In this document: positions 1-13,100 of the stretch, piece by piece
Position numbering within the stretch: position 1 is the stretch's first letter
Layout of the letters: each line of letters opens with the position of its first letter
From: Hemibagrus wyckioides
Taxonomy: Eukaryota > Chordata > Actinopteri > Siluriformes > Bagridae
Length of the DNA: 64,000 nt
Assembly: GCF_019097595.1 (NCBI RefSeq)
Contig: NC_080711.1
Span: 22,845,428 to 22,909,427 of the forward strand
Direction of reading: 5' to 3'
Position numbers and translations under genes: made by a program
The notes under the pieces: model-generated
Databases searched by the model: none
Seen by the model: only the letters and a program-made list of their open reading frames with translations
What the model was told of the DNA's origin: nothing

Positions 1-28
1 AGAGGCATTTCTCACACACAGTGACACC

Positions 29-71
<43 letters not shown>

Positions 72-146
72 CTCTTCCTCCATGGCCTGAGCCTGGATGT
101 AAGCCAGGTTGCCATAGAAATGTTGCCACGGTGACAAGTTCCTCAC

Positions 147-185
147 CTTGTGCTGGGTAGATGTGAGTGACGGTGACCAAGTGAC
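147..185 (-). CDS. dgkq: dgkq exon 14 (last exon in window)
   Basis: 39 bp, phase 1 at both ends, acceptor CTGCAG, donor GTGAGG. Encodes HLVTVTHIYPAQ, matching the VVSVSHIYSSQ segment of mammalian DGK theta. Later exons, including the catalytic domain, lie left of position 1. Confidence 0.86.
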
Positions 186-3100
186 CTGCAGAGAGAGAAA
201 GAGAGAGGGAGAGATTGAGATTTATCGTTTCGACGGTTTTGTAATGAGAATGATCAGTGTTTACGTTGTTTGAATGCAGATTTGCGGAAGGAATAAAGAA
301 AATGCAAAACCCTTAAGAAAGAAATCCATACTGAGAGATCAGGCGTGTTCAGTAGAGATGACCAATACCAGTTTTTTTAGTATATGATTTTTGGTATTCA
401 TCGACACTGAATAAAGTAACCAACTTAGTATTAATCAATCAATCATGGAGGTCACTGAAAGTTTTATGTAGCTTGGGTCTGGTTATGTTTCCTAGCTTTC
501 CTACACTGTGGCCATAAAAAGTGCAAACGTGTGTTCATGCACTTAGGCGCCACTTTTAATGAAGCGTATTCAAAGTGGGTTTTTTAGTATAACTTATGCG
601 TCAGCCTACTTTAGCTTGAACATAATTAACCACATTGTGAAATCCTCACATAAAAACGATCAGAGTATACAGAAGTGTGTGGGAGCGTGAGACTGACTCT
701 TGATAGTGAGGTGTTCCTGCAGCAGCTTCGTGTACTCCTCTGTGCTGCACTGCAATGGAAGTCCTCCAATCAGCAGATCCACCTGGACAACCCGGTTCCG
801 GCTCTCCATGATGTAAAAGCGCGTCTGGTTCATCTGCCTCAGAGAGGTCTGAAACACGCACACACACACACACTCAGGATTACTCCTGATCGCTTTCTCT
901 AATACGCTAAATTAGCTTAATCTGACAAAGAAGAAGCTCGGAGTACCTTCCTGATCTCTTGCAGCTTGTCCAGTAGAAGCTCCTGACCACCAAGAACCTG
1001 TTTCTGCACTGCAGGACAAGCACATGATTCTCATACACACACTCATCATCGACAACACAGCTCCTTTACATCTAATCATAAGCATGGGCATCTAAGGATA
1101 ATGATAGCTTCTAATAATTCAATTTGTTTACTGATCGTTGAGTAAGAATACACCCAGCAAACGTCTCATTGTGAGAGAGCTCTACAGAAATGTGCATGGC
1201 TGGAAATTAAGATGATGCTGGATCTTACCTTGTTTGCTACTCATTAAAACCTCCACAAGGTTAAAATCTGCAGGGTTTTTGTTCTGAAACACAAACGTCA
1301 CACAACGTATTTCAGAAAACAAAACTCTATGATCATGATGGTCAGAAAGAGAACGTCATCCTTGATATAGTATGCTATGATTTATCTTATGTACACAGGA
1401 AAGTACTTCTAAGCATCTGTTTTTGCTCTTGTTTCCAACCACAAACCATAGCGAAAGTTTACCGCTGATACACAGCACTTTAAACGAGAAGTAAACATAA
1501 TAGATGTAGTAGAGCATGAAGCGTTAGCGAGAAAGAGATTTAAAGATGCACGTACGAAAACTGCACTTAAATGCAAAAGCTCTATTAAACCACAGAATCC
1601 TCGATTACGATGAGGCAGAAAGGATCTGATTAACATGTTGTGATGGCATAATTCTTTCCCACTCGATGTTGTTATTATTTACAGTAAACACTAGCAACAA
1701 TGGCACTGCTTCAAGGTGTTCATTGCGAATGTTGTATCATATTAAAAAGGTTTCCAGTCTCCTCCATGGGAACGCTATTAGATACTAAGATTCGTGTATA
1801 GCTAGGATCAGCAGTGTTCTTAAGAGCACTATATAAAGTGACACACTGTGGCTATTTGGTGTATATTGCGTGTCAGAAAGCAGAGATGAAGGGTGTACCT
1901 GCTGGCCGAACTGGACGAGCGCTTCCTTGATGACGGAGTCTACAGTTTTGCTCTTCCCGACGGTGATACTGGCGTAAACAACACCCAATCTGCAGACACA
2001 CACAAACCTTTGAAATGCTTCTACAAACATTTACAATAAGCAAACATTAACACATTGACGCACTATGAAAATGTAATATCTATTCATTTGGGGACACCTG
2101 ACCATGTGGACCTTCCTCAAATGCGTACTTTCGCAACTTTTACTAGTTAGAATACAATTAATGATTGTTCCCCTCTGGTTATTATCTGATCATAGTGCTA
2201 CTTTGCATTTTGTAGGTCAGGAATATGTCATTGACGTAATGCAGGGCTCAAGGAAATTGTCACTAAATATTTACAGAACTGTTCACAGTGTGTGTGTGTG
2301 TGTTGCCAAAACATCATCAGCTTGATCTGCTCCTGTCGGTTTTGCATTGTGTTTAAGTAAGAGCTCACTTCAGAAAGCCAGCGTAGATATTCAGCAGCTC
2401 GGTGTCTCTGGGCTTGGCTCTGAGAAGCCACATCTCCGGTGTGCAGTCCTTAAACCCGGCCTTGTTGTCGGGCACGCCGTTGCGGTTGATGATGTCATCG
2501 GTTAGCAGGTCGGGGTGGGTGTAATTCTGGAGCTCGTATTCCTGCGTGTCGTCGGGGAGGTAGAACGCCTTGAGTGCTGCTTCCTGCTCAGACAGGGAGT
2601 GAAATTGTTTTATATAAAAACTTGACATTATCTTACAGTTAACAGACATCTTTATTAAATTCTAGACTATACTTTTGTGTGCGTTTTGATCTTTTTTACG
2701 TTTCCTTCCTGTAATAGTTAGACATCAGTTAATGCTGATTTGAACTATTTGATAATGCTATTGTTTTTAAAACCAGCGCAGGAAGGAGGGGAAAAAGCTG
2801 TTAAAATCTCACCACTATTTCCTCATTCTTGGTGATTCTAGGAATGGAGACCAGCCGGAACTGATTGCGTTTGACGCCGTCATCCCCGTCAAACACTCTC
2901 AGAGTCTGCTTACCTAAAGGAGAAGGAAAGGGTTTTTTATTTTAAATGCTTTTCTACTTTTACAGCATTCAAATACAACTTGAAATTTCAGTGTGGATAC
3001 ACAAAATATAACTCACTCTTACCATCTTATAAAACTCAAAGTATAAGTAAAAAACACTGGAAATAAATCGACTCGTGACAGTATATGACATCTTGATGCC

Positions 3101-5854
3101 GTCATGATGTAATAACGGCTGTCTTATGACTCGGAATTCCAGCCAAGGTCAACAAATACGGAAGAAGATTGTGTTATTACAGGAAAATAACCAACAACAT
3201 GGTGGTGTGATGAAACAGAGTTACACTTCAAGTGTTTTCCTCTTACACCACAGGAATTTGTCAACATAAACAATGCTTTTCTCCATGAGGCAGATTCGTT
3301 CCTGTTATCACTTGTGTAACAGCCGCTATAAAGTATCCGCAGCTATAAAGTAACACAAGCTATATAAGTTAATAAGGCAATAAAAAGAAAAACAAGCAAC
3401 ACCCTCCCTGCTTTTCTGTTCTGAAAAACTTTTACAAACGCTCGGTTACAAAGTCCTGACCCCGGAGACTCCTTCCATAAATTTCACCGTAGCAAGATCA
3501 GTTTGTGTGGCATGTCCGACACCCTAGTAAGCCGTTACTATAGAAACGCTAACGTTATAAACCTGTTATTTCCCTTGCAGCCAGATTGTTGATCAAAATT
3601 AACTGAGACTCAACAATGTGGTATAACACTACAGTCATGTGGCTAACCGTGATGAAGTGAGCTTTACAGTAATTTACACACATTACCAGTATCTGATGAG
3701 CTTGAGGACTGATTGTCCTTCGGCGCTGCTGGGTTCTGGACATCAGGGTCATCTAGATTATCTACAAAGATGAAAATATACACGTATGAAATCAATACAA
3801 TCGTTAAAGCAAATGGTAAGAATACAAAATGAAGCAAATATTCCGATCACGCATAATCTTAACAGCTGGATTTTTGCCTCAAAGTAATGAGCTGTTCAGG
3901 TCACAACCTTGTGCCTGTGACGACCATGAGGAATCTGTCTCATATGGGATCACAAAGCACACGTGAGTCTAACCACTACGGCTCTATGAATGAACGGCTG
4001 ATTACCCAGTTCGCACTGCTGCGGGGGCTCTGAGATGCGGTAGCTGTGCATCTTGCTGAAGTTGCGCGAGCAGACGCGTACACAGCTGGGGTGCAGGATC
4101 ATGTTGCGCAGACGACCCAGACCGCACTCATGAGAGATTATGATGTAACATGAGGCGTGTGCCTGCAAACACACACACACATTCGATGGGTAGTGAGAAT
4201 GACCAAACGTATTAGGAATAAATCAAAACATATAGTATGAAAAAAATACAGCAATTATAAAAACAATAATCAAAACACTTCGAGAGAAAAGCACAAAAGA
4301 GTTAATGAGAATGCAAACGAAGATCTAATTAAAATGTATTTTCCTGCTACAAAAGTATTATTATAAATCTGTGTCTTGCCTCTGAGAACATTTAGATGCT
4401 ATGATATGTATACAAGTGGCCATTTCCTCTAAGCCGTCTTTCTCACCAGTGTGTGTGTGCGCGCGTGTGTGTGTGTGGACAGCATGTTGAAATGGACCAG
4501 CTCCTTTCCCACTCAAAGATAAACAAGCTGAATGCCGTAACCTCCATAACATGGAGGTTCATAATGAAAATTTGGTATCCATCAAAAAAAGTCTGGCCTT
4601 CTGAAGGAACTCCATGGTTTTCCATCTAAGTATTGGATCTGCACTGTATGTGCAAAGTGTTTTAGAAATTCTACCAAAATGAGGAATCAGCACAAGACAC
4701 TTGCGAATTCAGGCCATGTTTTTTTCACAACACCGTATTATGCATTGCATCACAATGTCTATAAGGCATTTTCCACACTTTAATATATTCTGTACACTTG
4801 TATACACGTTGTACTATAAGAGCATATTTCTGTAGAGATTTACTACTTAACCTTTATCTTTACAAATATACGTTTACATCTGTTCTGTCTCTGTATTAGA
4901 TCTTGTTCTCATTTTGGTCTGTGTATTGGCATGTGGATCAATAACCTGTTAGCTTGCCATCAGGGGCAATAAACGATGACCCATTTTCTCTAATAAATAT
5001 TTCAGCGACCAAAATCGATTCAAATAACACCGGGAAAGACTGAACGGTGGAGGAAAGGCACTAGGATTTGAAACCACAGCAACAAACAAACAAAGATCAC
5101 GCAATAATGTACACTATTGTACTCGTGTAAATTTTAGAGCCGTGTGAGAGCTTACCGTGATGCCACACCACTCGCACCTCATGCCGGAGAGGACGTCGGA
5201 GGAGCCACAGACACGCCGGCACACCTCGCAGCGTGCTCCAGACGCCATGTTCCCCTCACGCCAGTGGTGTTGGTGCATGTCCTGGCATGGGGTCAGAGGT
5301 TAGCAGGTTAGGAGATACAGCAAGACTAATTAAGTGGTTCTGATTCTGGTTAGAAGAAGGAGGGAAGGACAGTTGCATGGTGGACACACAGTGCGCTGCG
5401 ACACTTACGTAGTCCTGGCCTCCATCTTGGTGACACAGACGGCAGTCACTGCAAACGAAGGGGGCGCAGTCGCTGTGAACATGCAGCTCACACACTGAAT
5501 CACACACAAGAACAAACTACGTGTCAGTGTTTTCTGTGTCATGTGTGCCCAGGTGTTTGCTAATAAACATCAGTACTGCACTTAAAGGACTAAAAATACA
5601 AAGAAAAACAACAACGGACTTCTCGTGTTTCTTTAGAGTAGAGTATTACGCTTCATCTTCCGATATATATATATATAAACCTTCACCGCACTAAAGCTCA
5701 AAAAAACCCCATTTGTGTGTCTGAAAGCAGAAGTTAGGGGGAAAAAAACAAGTTACTTAAAAAGGACTAGTCTCTATCGGTATTTTACTGAAAAAAAAGA
5801 AAGAGAGTTGAGAGCAGGGCGAGCAAGAGTGTGAGAAAGAGGGTGAGAGTGTTA

Positions 5855-5894
<40 letters not shown>

Positions 5895-6061
5895 GACATG
5901 TAAACACAGAGAGAAAGAGGAAGAGCATGTTTTTCCTTTTTGGATGTCTTTCTTAGAATTCAGGCCCCTGCGAAAGACCATCCTGCGTTACCGTAGCAAC
6001 AGCAGATCCACATCAAGCAGGCACTGGGCAGATAAATGAGCAGTAAGAAAAAGAGAAACAT

Positions 6062-6099
<38 letters not shown>

Positions 6100-6183
6100 T
6101 GAGAGAGAGAGAGACATGGGGGGTATGACAGGATGACATGTAAACACAAAAAAAAGGCTAAACAAGACAGCAGACAGGCAGAG

Positions 6184-6233
<50 letters not shown>

Positions 6234-7100
6234 TCTCTCTCACACTCTCTTTCTCTTTCTTTTTTGCTCATATTCTCTCTCTCTCTCTCTCTCTTTGACC
6301 AAGGACAAATAATAAAAAAACTGACATAAAATATAGATAAGTCCTTCAATTGGTTAAAATTTTATAAATCTGTATCAAGCTTCACTGCTTTTATAAACTG
6401 GGGGGTTTTCCTGGGTGTTTAATCAGTAAACAGAGTAGGTGTGTAGGTGTGTAAACCACGCCCACCTTCACAGCGGAGAGCCGAAGTTCCTTCTAGGTTC
6501 TTGCGGCACACGCAGCAGAAGCGCTTCTTCTGACCGGCTGGACCGAAGCAGTGAGCTACAGGAACCTGTGAGGAGAAAAAAAAAATCTAAGAAGAAAACA
6601 AACTTCATTATGCTGAAACACACCGAGAAAAAACAACAACACAGAGGCACATTCTGACTAAATACAACGATTACGAAAGAAATAAATGAATAAAATTCAG
6701 GCTTATTGGAAACTCCAAGCACTATTATACTGGTCAACACCCTTGAAACAACAACAACAATATTTTCATTTTAGAGTCTTTTTTTTATTTGCGTTTTCAA
6801 TTAGGTTCAGTAAAATAATTTTCCCTTTCAGTTCTGGTTCCCTGTTACGTTTCTTATTCCTGTCAGAGAAAACTCCAAAATCAATACAGCAGATAACAAT
6901 ACACCTTCAGGGAAAGGACTCTCTGACAAGACAAAAAAAAGAAAATATGACAGAAAAACTTAAAGAAAAAAAGAATTAGAAATTTAGAAAAGAAAAAAAA
7001 GCTGGATGTTTACAGCATAAACATTTTAACTGTAATTTGTTCATTTATCATAATGGTTGTGTCAAAAAAGTGTGAATATTACTAATTACTATTCAAGTTA

Positions 7101-7134
<34 letters not shown>

Positions 7135-10100
7135 TTCAGGTCCTGGCTATGAACTAACAGCGGTCATGGTTACGCAGTGATGTTTTGCTAAACAGCTCAC
7201 TTCTACTTTATGTTTGAACTCACAGTGGTAGTGCACGTGTGTGTGTGTGTGTGTGTGTGATTATAGATTGGTTATTGAGGTGTTACAGTGAATTTCGGAA
7301 GAGTTTCCTGCTAAGCGTGTGTATAGCATCATCGTGTGACAAAGCTTTAAGAGATTAAAGGCAGGAAACAGTATAAATGCTGCAGGGGAATTCTGGCCAG
7401 TTTGACAAAATGTTGAAGTAAGAACTAGCATAACTTATTGGTAAATCTCTTACTAGCGCTTCTAGCACGGTCTGTGCTGAGAGTACAACACTTCTTCCTC
7501 CCTTTGAGTGTGCTGACGTATGTTGAATGAATGAAAATGAGCGAGTGTCTATATCTATATTGCTAATCTTGCTGTTTACAATGGCACGACTATAACCATA
7601 CAGATGCTTATCTGTCAGTTTGTGGACATCAAGATTACAGAAAACGACGTTGCACAATTAAGAGTTCTTTGTGCTTGGGTGATTTGTTTACAAGAAAATT
7701 TTCAGCCCTTCGCATCCCTCAGCCACACCAAATATAAAAAAATAAATAAAAAACAATCAATTTTGCTCCAATTTGGATTCGCAGCTCAGCGAGCTCCGAC
7801 CAGAAACACAGATAAGATATGCCTGTTCATCTCTCCTTCAATAACTAAAGCTCTAGTTATCTCTGAGGCTGCTGCAGGATTGTATTAAAGTGTCATTCAA
7901 AAAGCCTGTGGCGGATGACCTCGGTTATGGCTGTGGACCAAGGTCTTATAAAGAGATAACACACACACAGCAAGTGTGCCATGACACACAGCTTTGAAGC
8001 TGACCTTTGGCTGTGATTGTTCTATTAAATGCAGCACTAGAAGAAAACCTTCACGAGATGCGGACTCGTTTCCGGACGCTCCGCCTGGGTGATACGAGTG
8101 TGATTGATTTTGACAAACCACCTTCTGACACCTTGAGGTGAACACACTGCCTGGGAAAGTGTCCAGGTAATTAACAGTCCTGCAAGAAAGATTAAAACCT
8201 CTGATGTGACAGAGATGAAGAGACTGACTTTTCGGAGGCTCTGCTCTGAGCGCTTCATCCTAACAGGAAGAACGAGTGAAGCTCGCCATGACACTGTTCT
8301 CCTTTACCTATGTGATGCTTAGTTGCAACACAAGAACAGAGGCTATGAGAACGCACATCCTCACACATCCACGCATCCTTGACCTTGTCCTGCCCAGAGA
8401 GGGAACACTTCCTGTCTGGCTCCTGCGGGACTTCCTACAGTAGGCTACAGGAAGTGACCTTGTTTCCTGCACAGGACCTGGTTTATTCAAAGCTTCACAA
8501 ACATCAAGTAAACCTGGCATTGTGCATCCTCATGGCTCAGACCACAACAGTTCTATTTTTATTATAGTTCATCTAAAGGAAATTCACCAAGCTTATGCAT
8601 TAACTTCTATGTTTAAACCGTCAAAGTGGAAAGATTTACTAAGTGCACCAATCTTGTTAAAAAAAGATGAAGACAAAATTTAGGCAGGAGCAGATTTGCT
8701 TATCTAAGGGTTGCGCTCACTGAAGCGGCCTTGTTGCTGTATGCAGATATGAGGAAGTGTGAGAGTTCGGTTTCAGCACCGAAGAGAAAGATGCTTTTGT
8801 TTAGATTCTAAAGGAAATAAAGTGTGTGTGTGGGAGCAGCTGGACACTCTGAAACCTTACGAACATAAGAATAATAGGCCACGGTCTCAGCATGATGGCT
8901 GCACTGCTGTAATTAGGTAAGAGAGAAAAAGTACGAGAGAGAAACAGGATCCCGGAGCTCTGATGACGGCTGGGTAAAATCATTAAAAGGTCTGCGTGCG
9001 TGGGCGAGAGAAGCGAAGGACAGCCTGCCAGCTGAACGCCTCCTTGTTTTCATGTTTTGTTCTGCTGCTTTATTAATCAGTAAATCGGATAAACAGCAAA
9101 AGCTGAGCACTGACTAGTCTAAACACTGGGTGTCAAAGTCTGGCTCAGTAACATGATTTCTACACAACATAACAAAACAGGTCTTTTTCCGAATCCACGT
9201 TGTCACCCGGTTTAACTCTTACGTCCGTTTCGGCAATCTTACCTTTGGCTACGCCCCCTGATGAGAAAGGAAGTACAGCCAACAAAAAAAAGCAGCTTGT
9301 GTTTTTGTTCATTTTTATATGTCTAGAAGATCATCATGTCATCAAACTATATCATGATACACTTCTCTCTCTCTATATATAAACATATATATATATATAT
9401 ATATACATATTTAGACGACAAAAGATGGTGCTTGATTTTGAATCTTTTTCAGTGCTCGAATACGGCAACAGTTTGCTGGCAAACCTCGATTCTGATTGGT
9501 CAGAAGGAGTCCATTTGTTTTCTATAAAAGAAAGCCAAATCCCAGATTTGTGTTGATTTGCTGAAGGACCTTATCCAGTGCCGGTTTGATCTATAAAAGG
9601 AGTCTCCAGTGTGAGAGCTGTAGGATTATGTTTCTAACCAGAAACCACCTTGTTTATGAAACTATACAACTCTCACTGCTTCCTCATTGTTATAACTACT
9701 TTCATTTCCAAGGATAAATCAAGCATCATTTGAGTCGTCTGATTGACCTGTGTGTAGGAATGTGTGTGTGTGTGTGTTCCCACTCACCCGCACCAGAGTG
9801 GGTGCCATGCAGGAGCACACAGTCCGCACGTGCTTCAAACACTTCTCGTGAGACATGAAGTTACACACTGCAGAGAGACACATCAGAAAGACAGAGTGTT
9901 AGTTTTCACATCTACACACACAAACACAAATTAACACCAGGTTATCAGCAGCAGGACGCACACACAAAACGTGAGTCACAGTCTAGAGTGAAAACAAGCC
10001 CTGATGTATGAAACACAGGAAGTACACCCTGCACTTGTTCTTAGGGTGGTCAGAAACGGAGAAAAAAACAACCTTGATGCTTTTCACGCTTCTTCTGAGC

Positions 10101-13100
10101 TTCACACATGTATATCTTGATGCTGCTTTTGTAAACATTTCCGTAAGTGTCTCAGCGCTCGACAGAGTCACACTTTCATTCCAACATCAGTGTTGGTCAG
10201 CGAGGTAAAATTCCACGATGCGGAATTCCCTTCCTGAAGATTTCCATTTATTATATTGTGCAACGTCTCGCAAGCGAAGTGTTTACTTAAGCAGCTGTAA
10301 TCTAGTAGTGTAGACAAAACCTGAAGCGTATCACGTTACACAGAAACTGCAGAACAGAAACTCTTCATGTTTTGTTGGAAAATCAGAAAAGTCCTGATGT
10401 GAGGATGTTATACACATCCTCCGGCCAATCAAAAGTCTGCTTCACAAGTGTGATTAGATAAAATTACATTACCATTTTCACCCAAGCCGTGTTCGGGGGC
10501 TGACGTTTGCGCTGAATAACAACGAGGCTTGTTTTGCCTCACTGTAACGGACGACTATTTCACCAAAATCAATTTCCCATAAATAATTACATACAAGCCC
10601 AAACACAGATAAGGGTTTTTAGTTTGTTTGTTTTGGCTCCAAATTGAGTCTGCTCGGGCCATAGCTTAAATCAATTTAACCCGATTTTAAGGACAAATCT
10701 AATTATCAGGCAATATCAGTCCATTTATACTGATAAACAAATAATTTTCAGGCTGCGAGTCTGATATAAAATGAGTTTTGTTGGCTTTTGGTGTGTTTTA
10801 GGCGTGTGATTTTCCCTCTGTTGGATAACCTTACATAGAATTGTACTGGTTGAAGATCAAATTTGAGCTGCTTTTTAGATGAACAAGCACTTGGAGCATC
10901 TCAGAGAGCAATAAAAGGATTGATAAACAACTTTTCTACGAATATATCGCCCCTAGTAGGCTAGAGAAAAACAGAAATAACTCTTAAAGTCATGAGTGTT
11001 TACTATCATATGAGCCTCAGATTAATCATTGATTAGCTTCTGGGAAACGAAAGAAAAACAAAATAATGCATCTTTGCGGTCCAAGTCAACCTATAAAGGA
11101 TGAAGAGGGCAAGGATTCATGGAAAGAATTGCACTTAGGATTCAACATTGCTGCCTGCAGTTTTGTTTGTGTTAATAGATGACGAAACACCACACCGTGT
11201 CCTAAACCACATCGTCACTGCTGACAAACTGGATGTGGGTTGAGGTTGATATTTTTAGAACAGATTTTGTGCGATCGCTTAGCTGGTAAAACCGAGTGGA
11301 AAATTGTGAGAGCAGTGCTTGAATCAGTGTATCTTTGCACACGTGTTATTTATTTACTGACCTGTGTGTTTATTGTGTTGTCGGTTGTGTATAGAGGTTT
11401 GATTTATGCATTTTTAGTGAGACTGCTGTGATGTGATGTGATGTCATGCTTTCAGGATCAGCTTGTGGTTGATTGAGTGAATGTGCATCGTGACACTCGT
11501 GATGTCCTGCAGAGCTGGGGGGGCGGGGGGGGGGGCAAGAGCAAGGCAAGTAAACTTTTCAGCCGCTTGGCAGGACCAGGATGACACTACTAACCGCCCA
11601 CACAACCCACAGCATGTACACACACACACACACACTCACACAGACACACACACACAAACGCAAGTCCTCTGACGCAGTCTCAGGTTTTGTATCCTCCTCA
11701 GTGACAGGAAGTGGGCTCAGTGGCTTAAACTGCTCTCAGTAACAGAATGTCCATGAGAACTGTTACCAACATGCTGGAAAACACACACACACACACACAT
11801 ATATCCACAGCACCTCATTAGTATGATTCCATAGACATCCTCATAGCTATGGAGAGCTGATCTTTGTTGAAAAAAGAAAAACACTTCTAAGCAACAATTT
11901 TTATCTTTCCTGTGTATATTACCCACAATGCACTGGGAGCATACAGCTACCTGATTTCCAAATGGCTGCCTACTGACAATGAGTAAGCTTCTCTGGGAGG
12001 AATCCTTAAGTGATGACACGTCCATGCTTGGTAGCGCGTCATGCGCTATCGGTGGTAAAAGTGTGCAATATGATAGGAGCATGCTTCGCTGGAAAAGGGC
12101 TCAGATTACGCAACGTGTTCGATCTCAGGATATGATGCGAACGGAGTGACCACCGACCTATCCGTCCTGAGCAGGCTGTGGTCATGATGATGAGAAGAAA
12201 GACATGGGGAGATGAGCTTAACGTCAATCACGGCTATTAGATAATAATAGGAGGAGCTCGGGCCATTATGAAAACTGGACGTGTACACTGTGAGGCAAGA
12301 AATTAAAAAAAAAAACAAACAAACCGCTGAATGAATTGGAAAAGAAGAAGAAGAAGAAGCTCAAAAACATTCACTTACAGTCCAAAAGTATAAGGTCTAT
12401 AATTGCATTGCTGCTGAATGAGAAATGAAAAGCATCAGGTTTTGAATTATTTAAAAAATAAGCATCATGCTATAGTGGTGAAATAAAAGAAGTACAGCCT
12501 GCAGGCAAGCTGTGAAATGACTAAACCCCAAGGCACAAGAAAAACAACAAACAAAAGCTAGCTCTTTGAAGGTACGAGGTAGAAAACTTTCCATAGATGT
12601 ACATATATGCCTTCCTGTGCCCTGTATTTTCCCATAAACCCCTTCTCTTCATTGCAACACAGATACATAACCATACTACACAAGTGTTGCGGTATTTTCA
12701 TTTTATTGCTCTTGTACATGTGCCACCTGTTATATTTAACCAGCTGTATTGCCCTGTGTGTGTGTGTGCTCATCTGTTTATGTTTCCTTGTGTCCTCAGA
12801 CGTTCCTCACCTCACGGTCCCCCTCATCGGAGCCTCCCCCTCCCCACTTTGCACTTCCATCTGTTGCCATGTCAACCTTGAAGATTCGATCACGACTTGT
12901 GAAACGGCTCTGCCCGGCAACACCGCTACCGTCAATCACCACCTGGAGCCCCTCCCACTCCGGCAGCCCCAACGATTTCCCGCTTCCTGGCGATCAGATA
13001 CTTCAGTGTTTCTCTGAGGAAACGTTCCTGTTAGCTACGCTGTGACTCTGAGAGTCGCCTAGCACCGTCCGTAAGCGCATTTCTGGGCTCGTTCCGTCTC

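Noticed and set aside
12607..13045. Overlapping Pro/Ser/His-rich plus-strand frames in dgkq intron 1
   Set aside because: The text has a repeat-like feel, but I could not tie it to a known transposon or gene.
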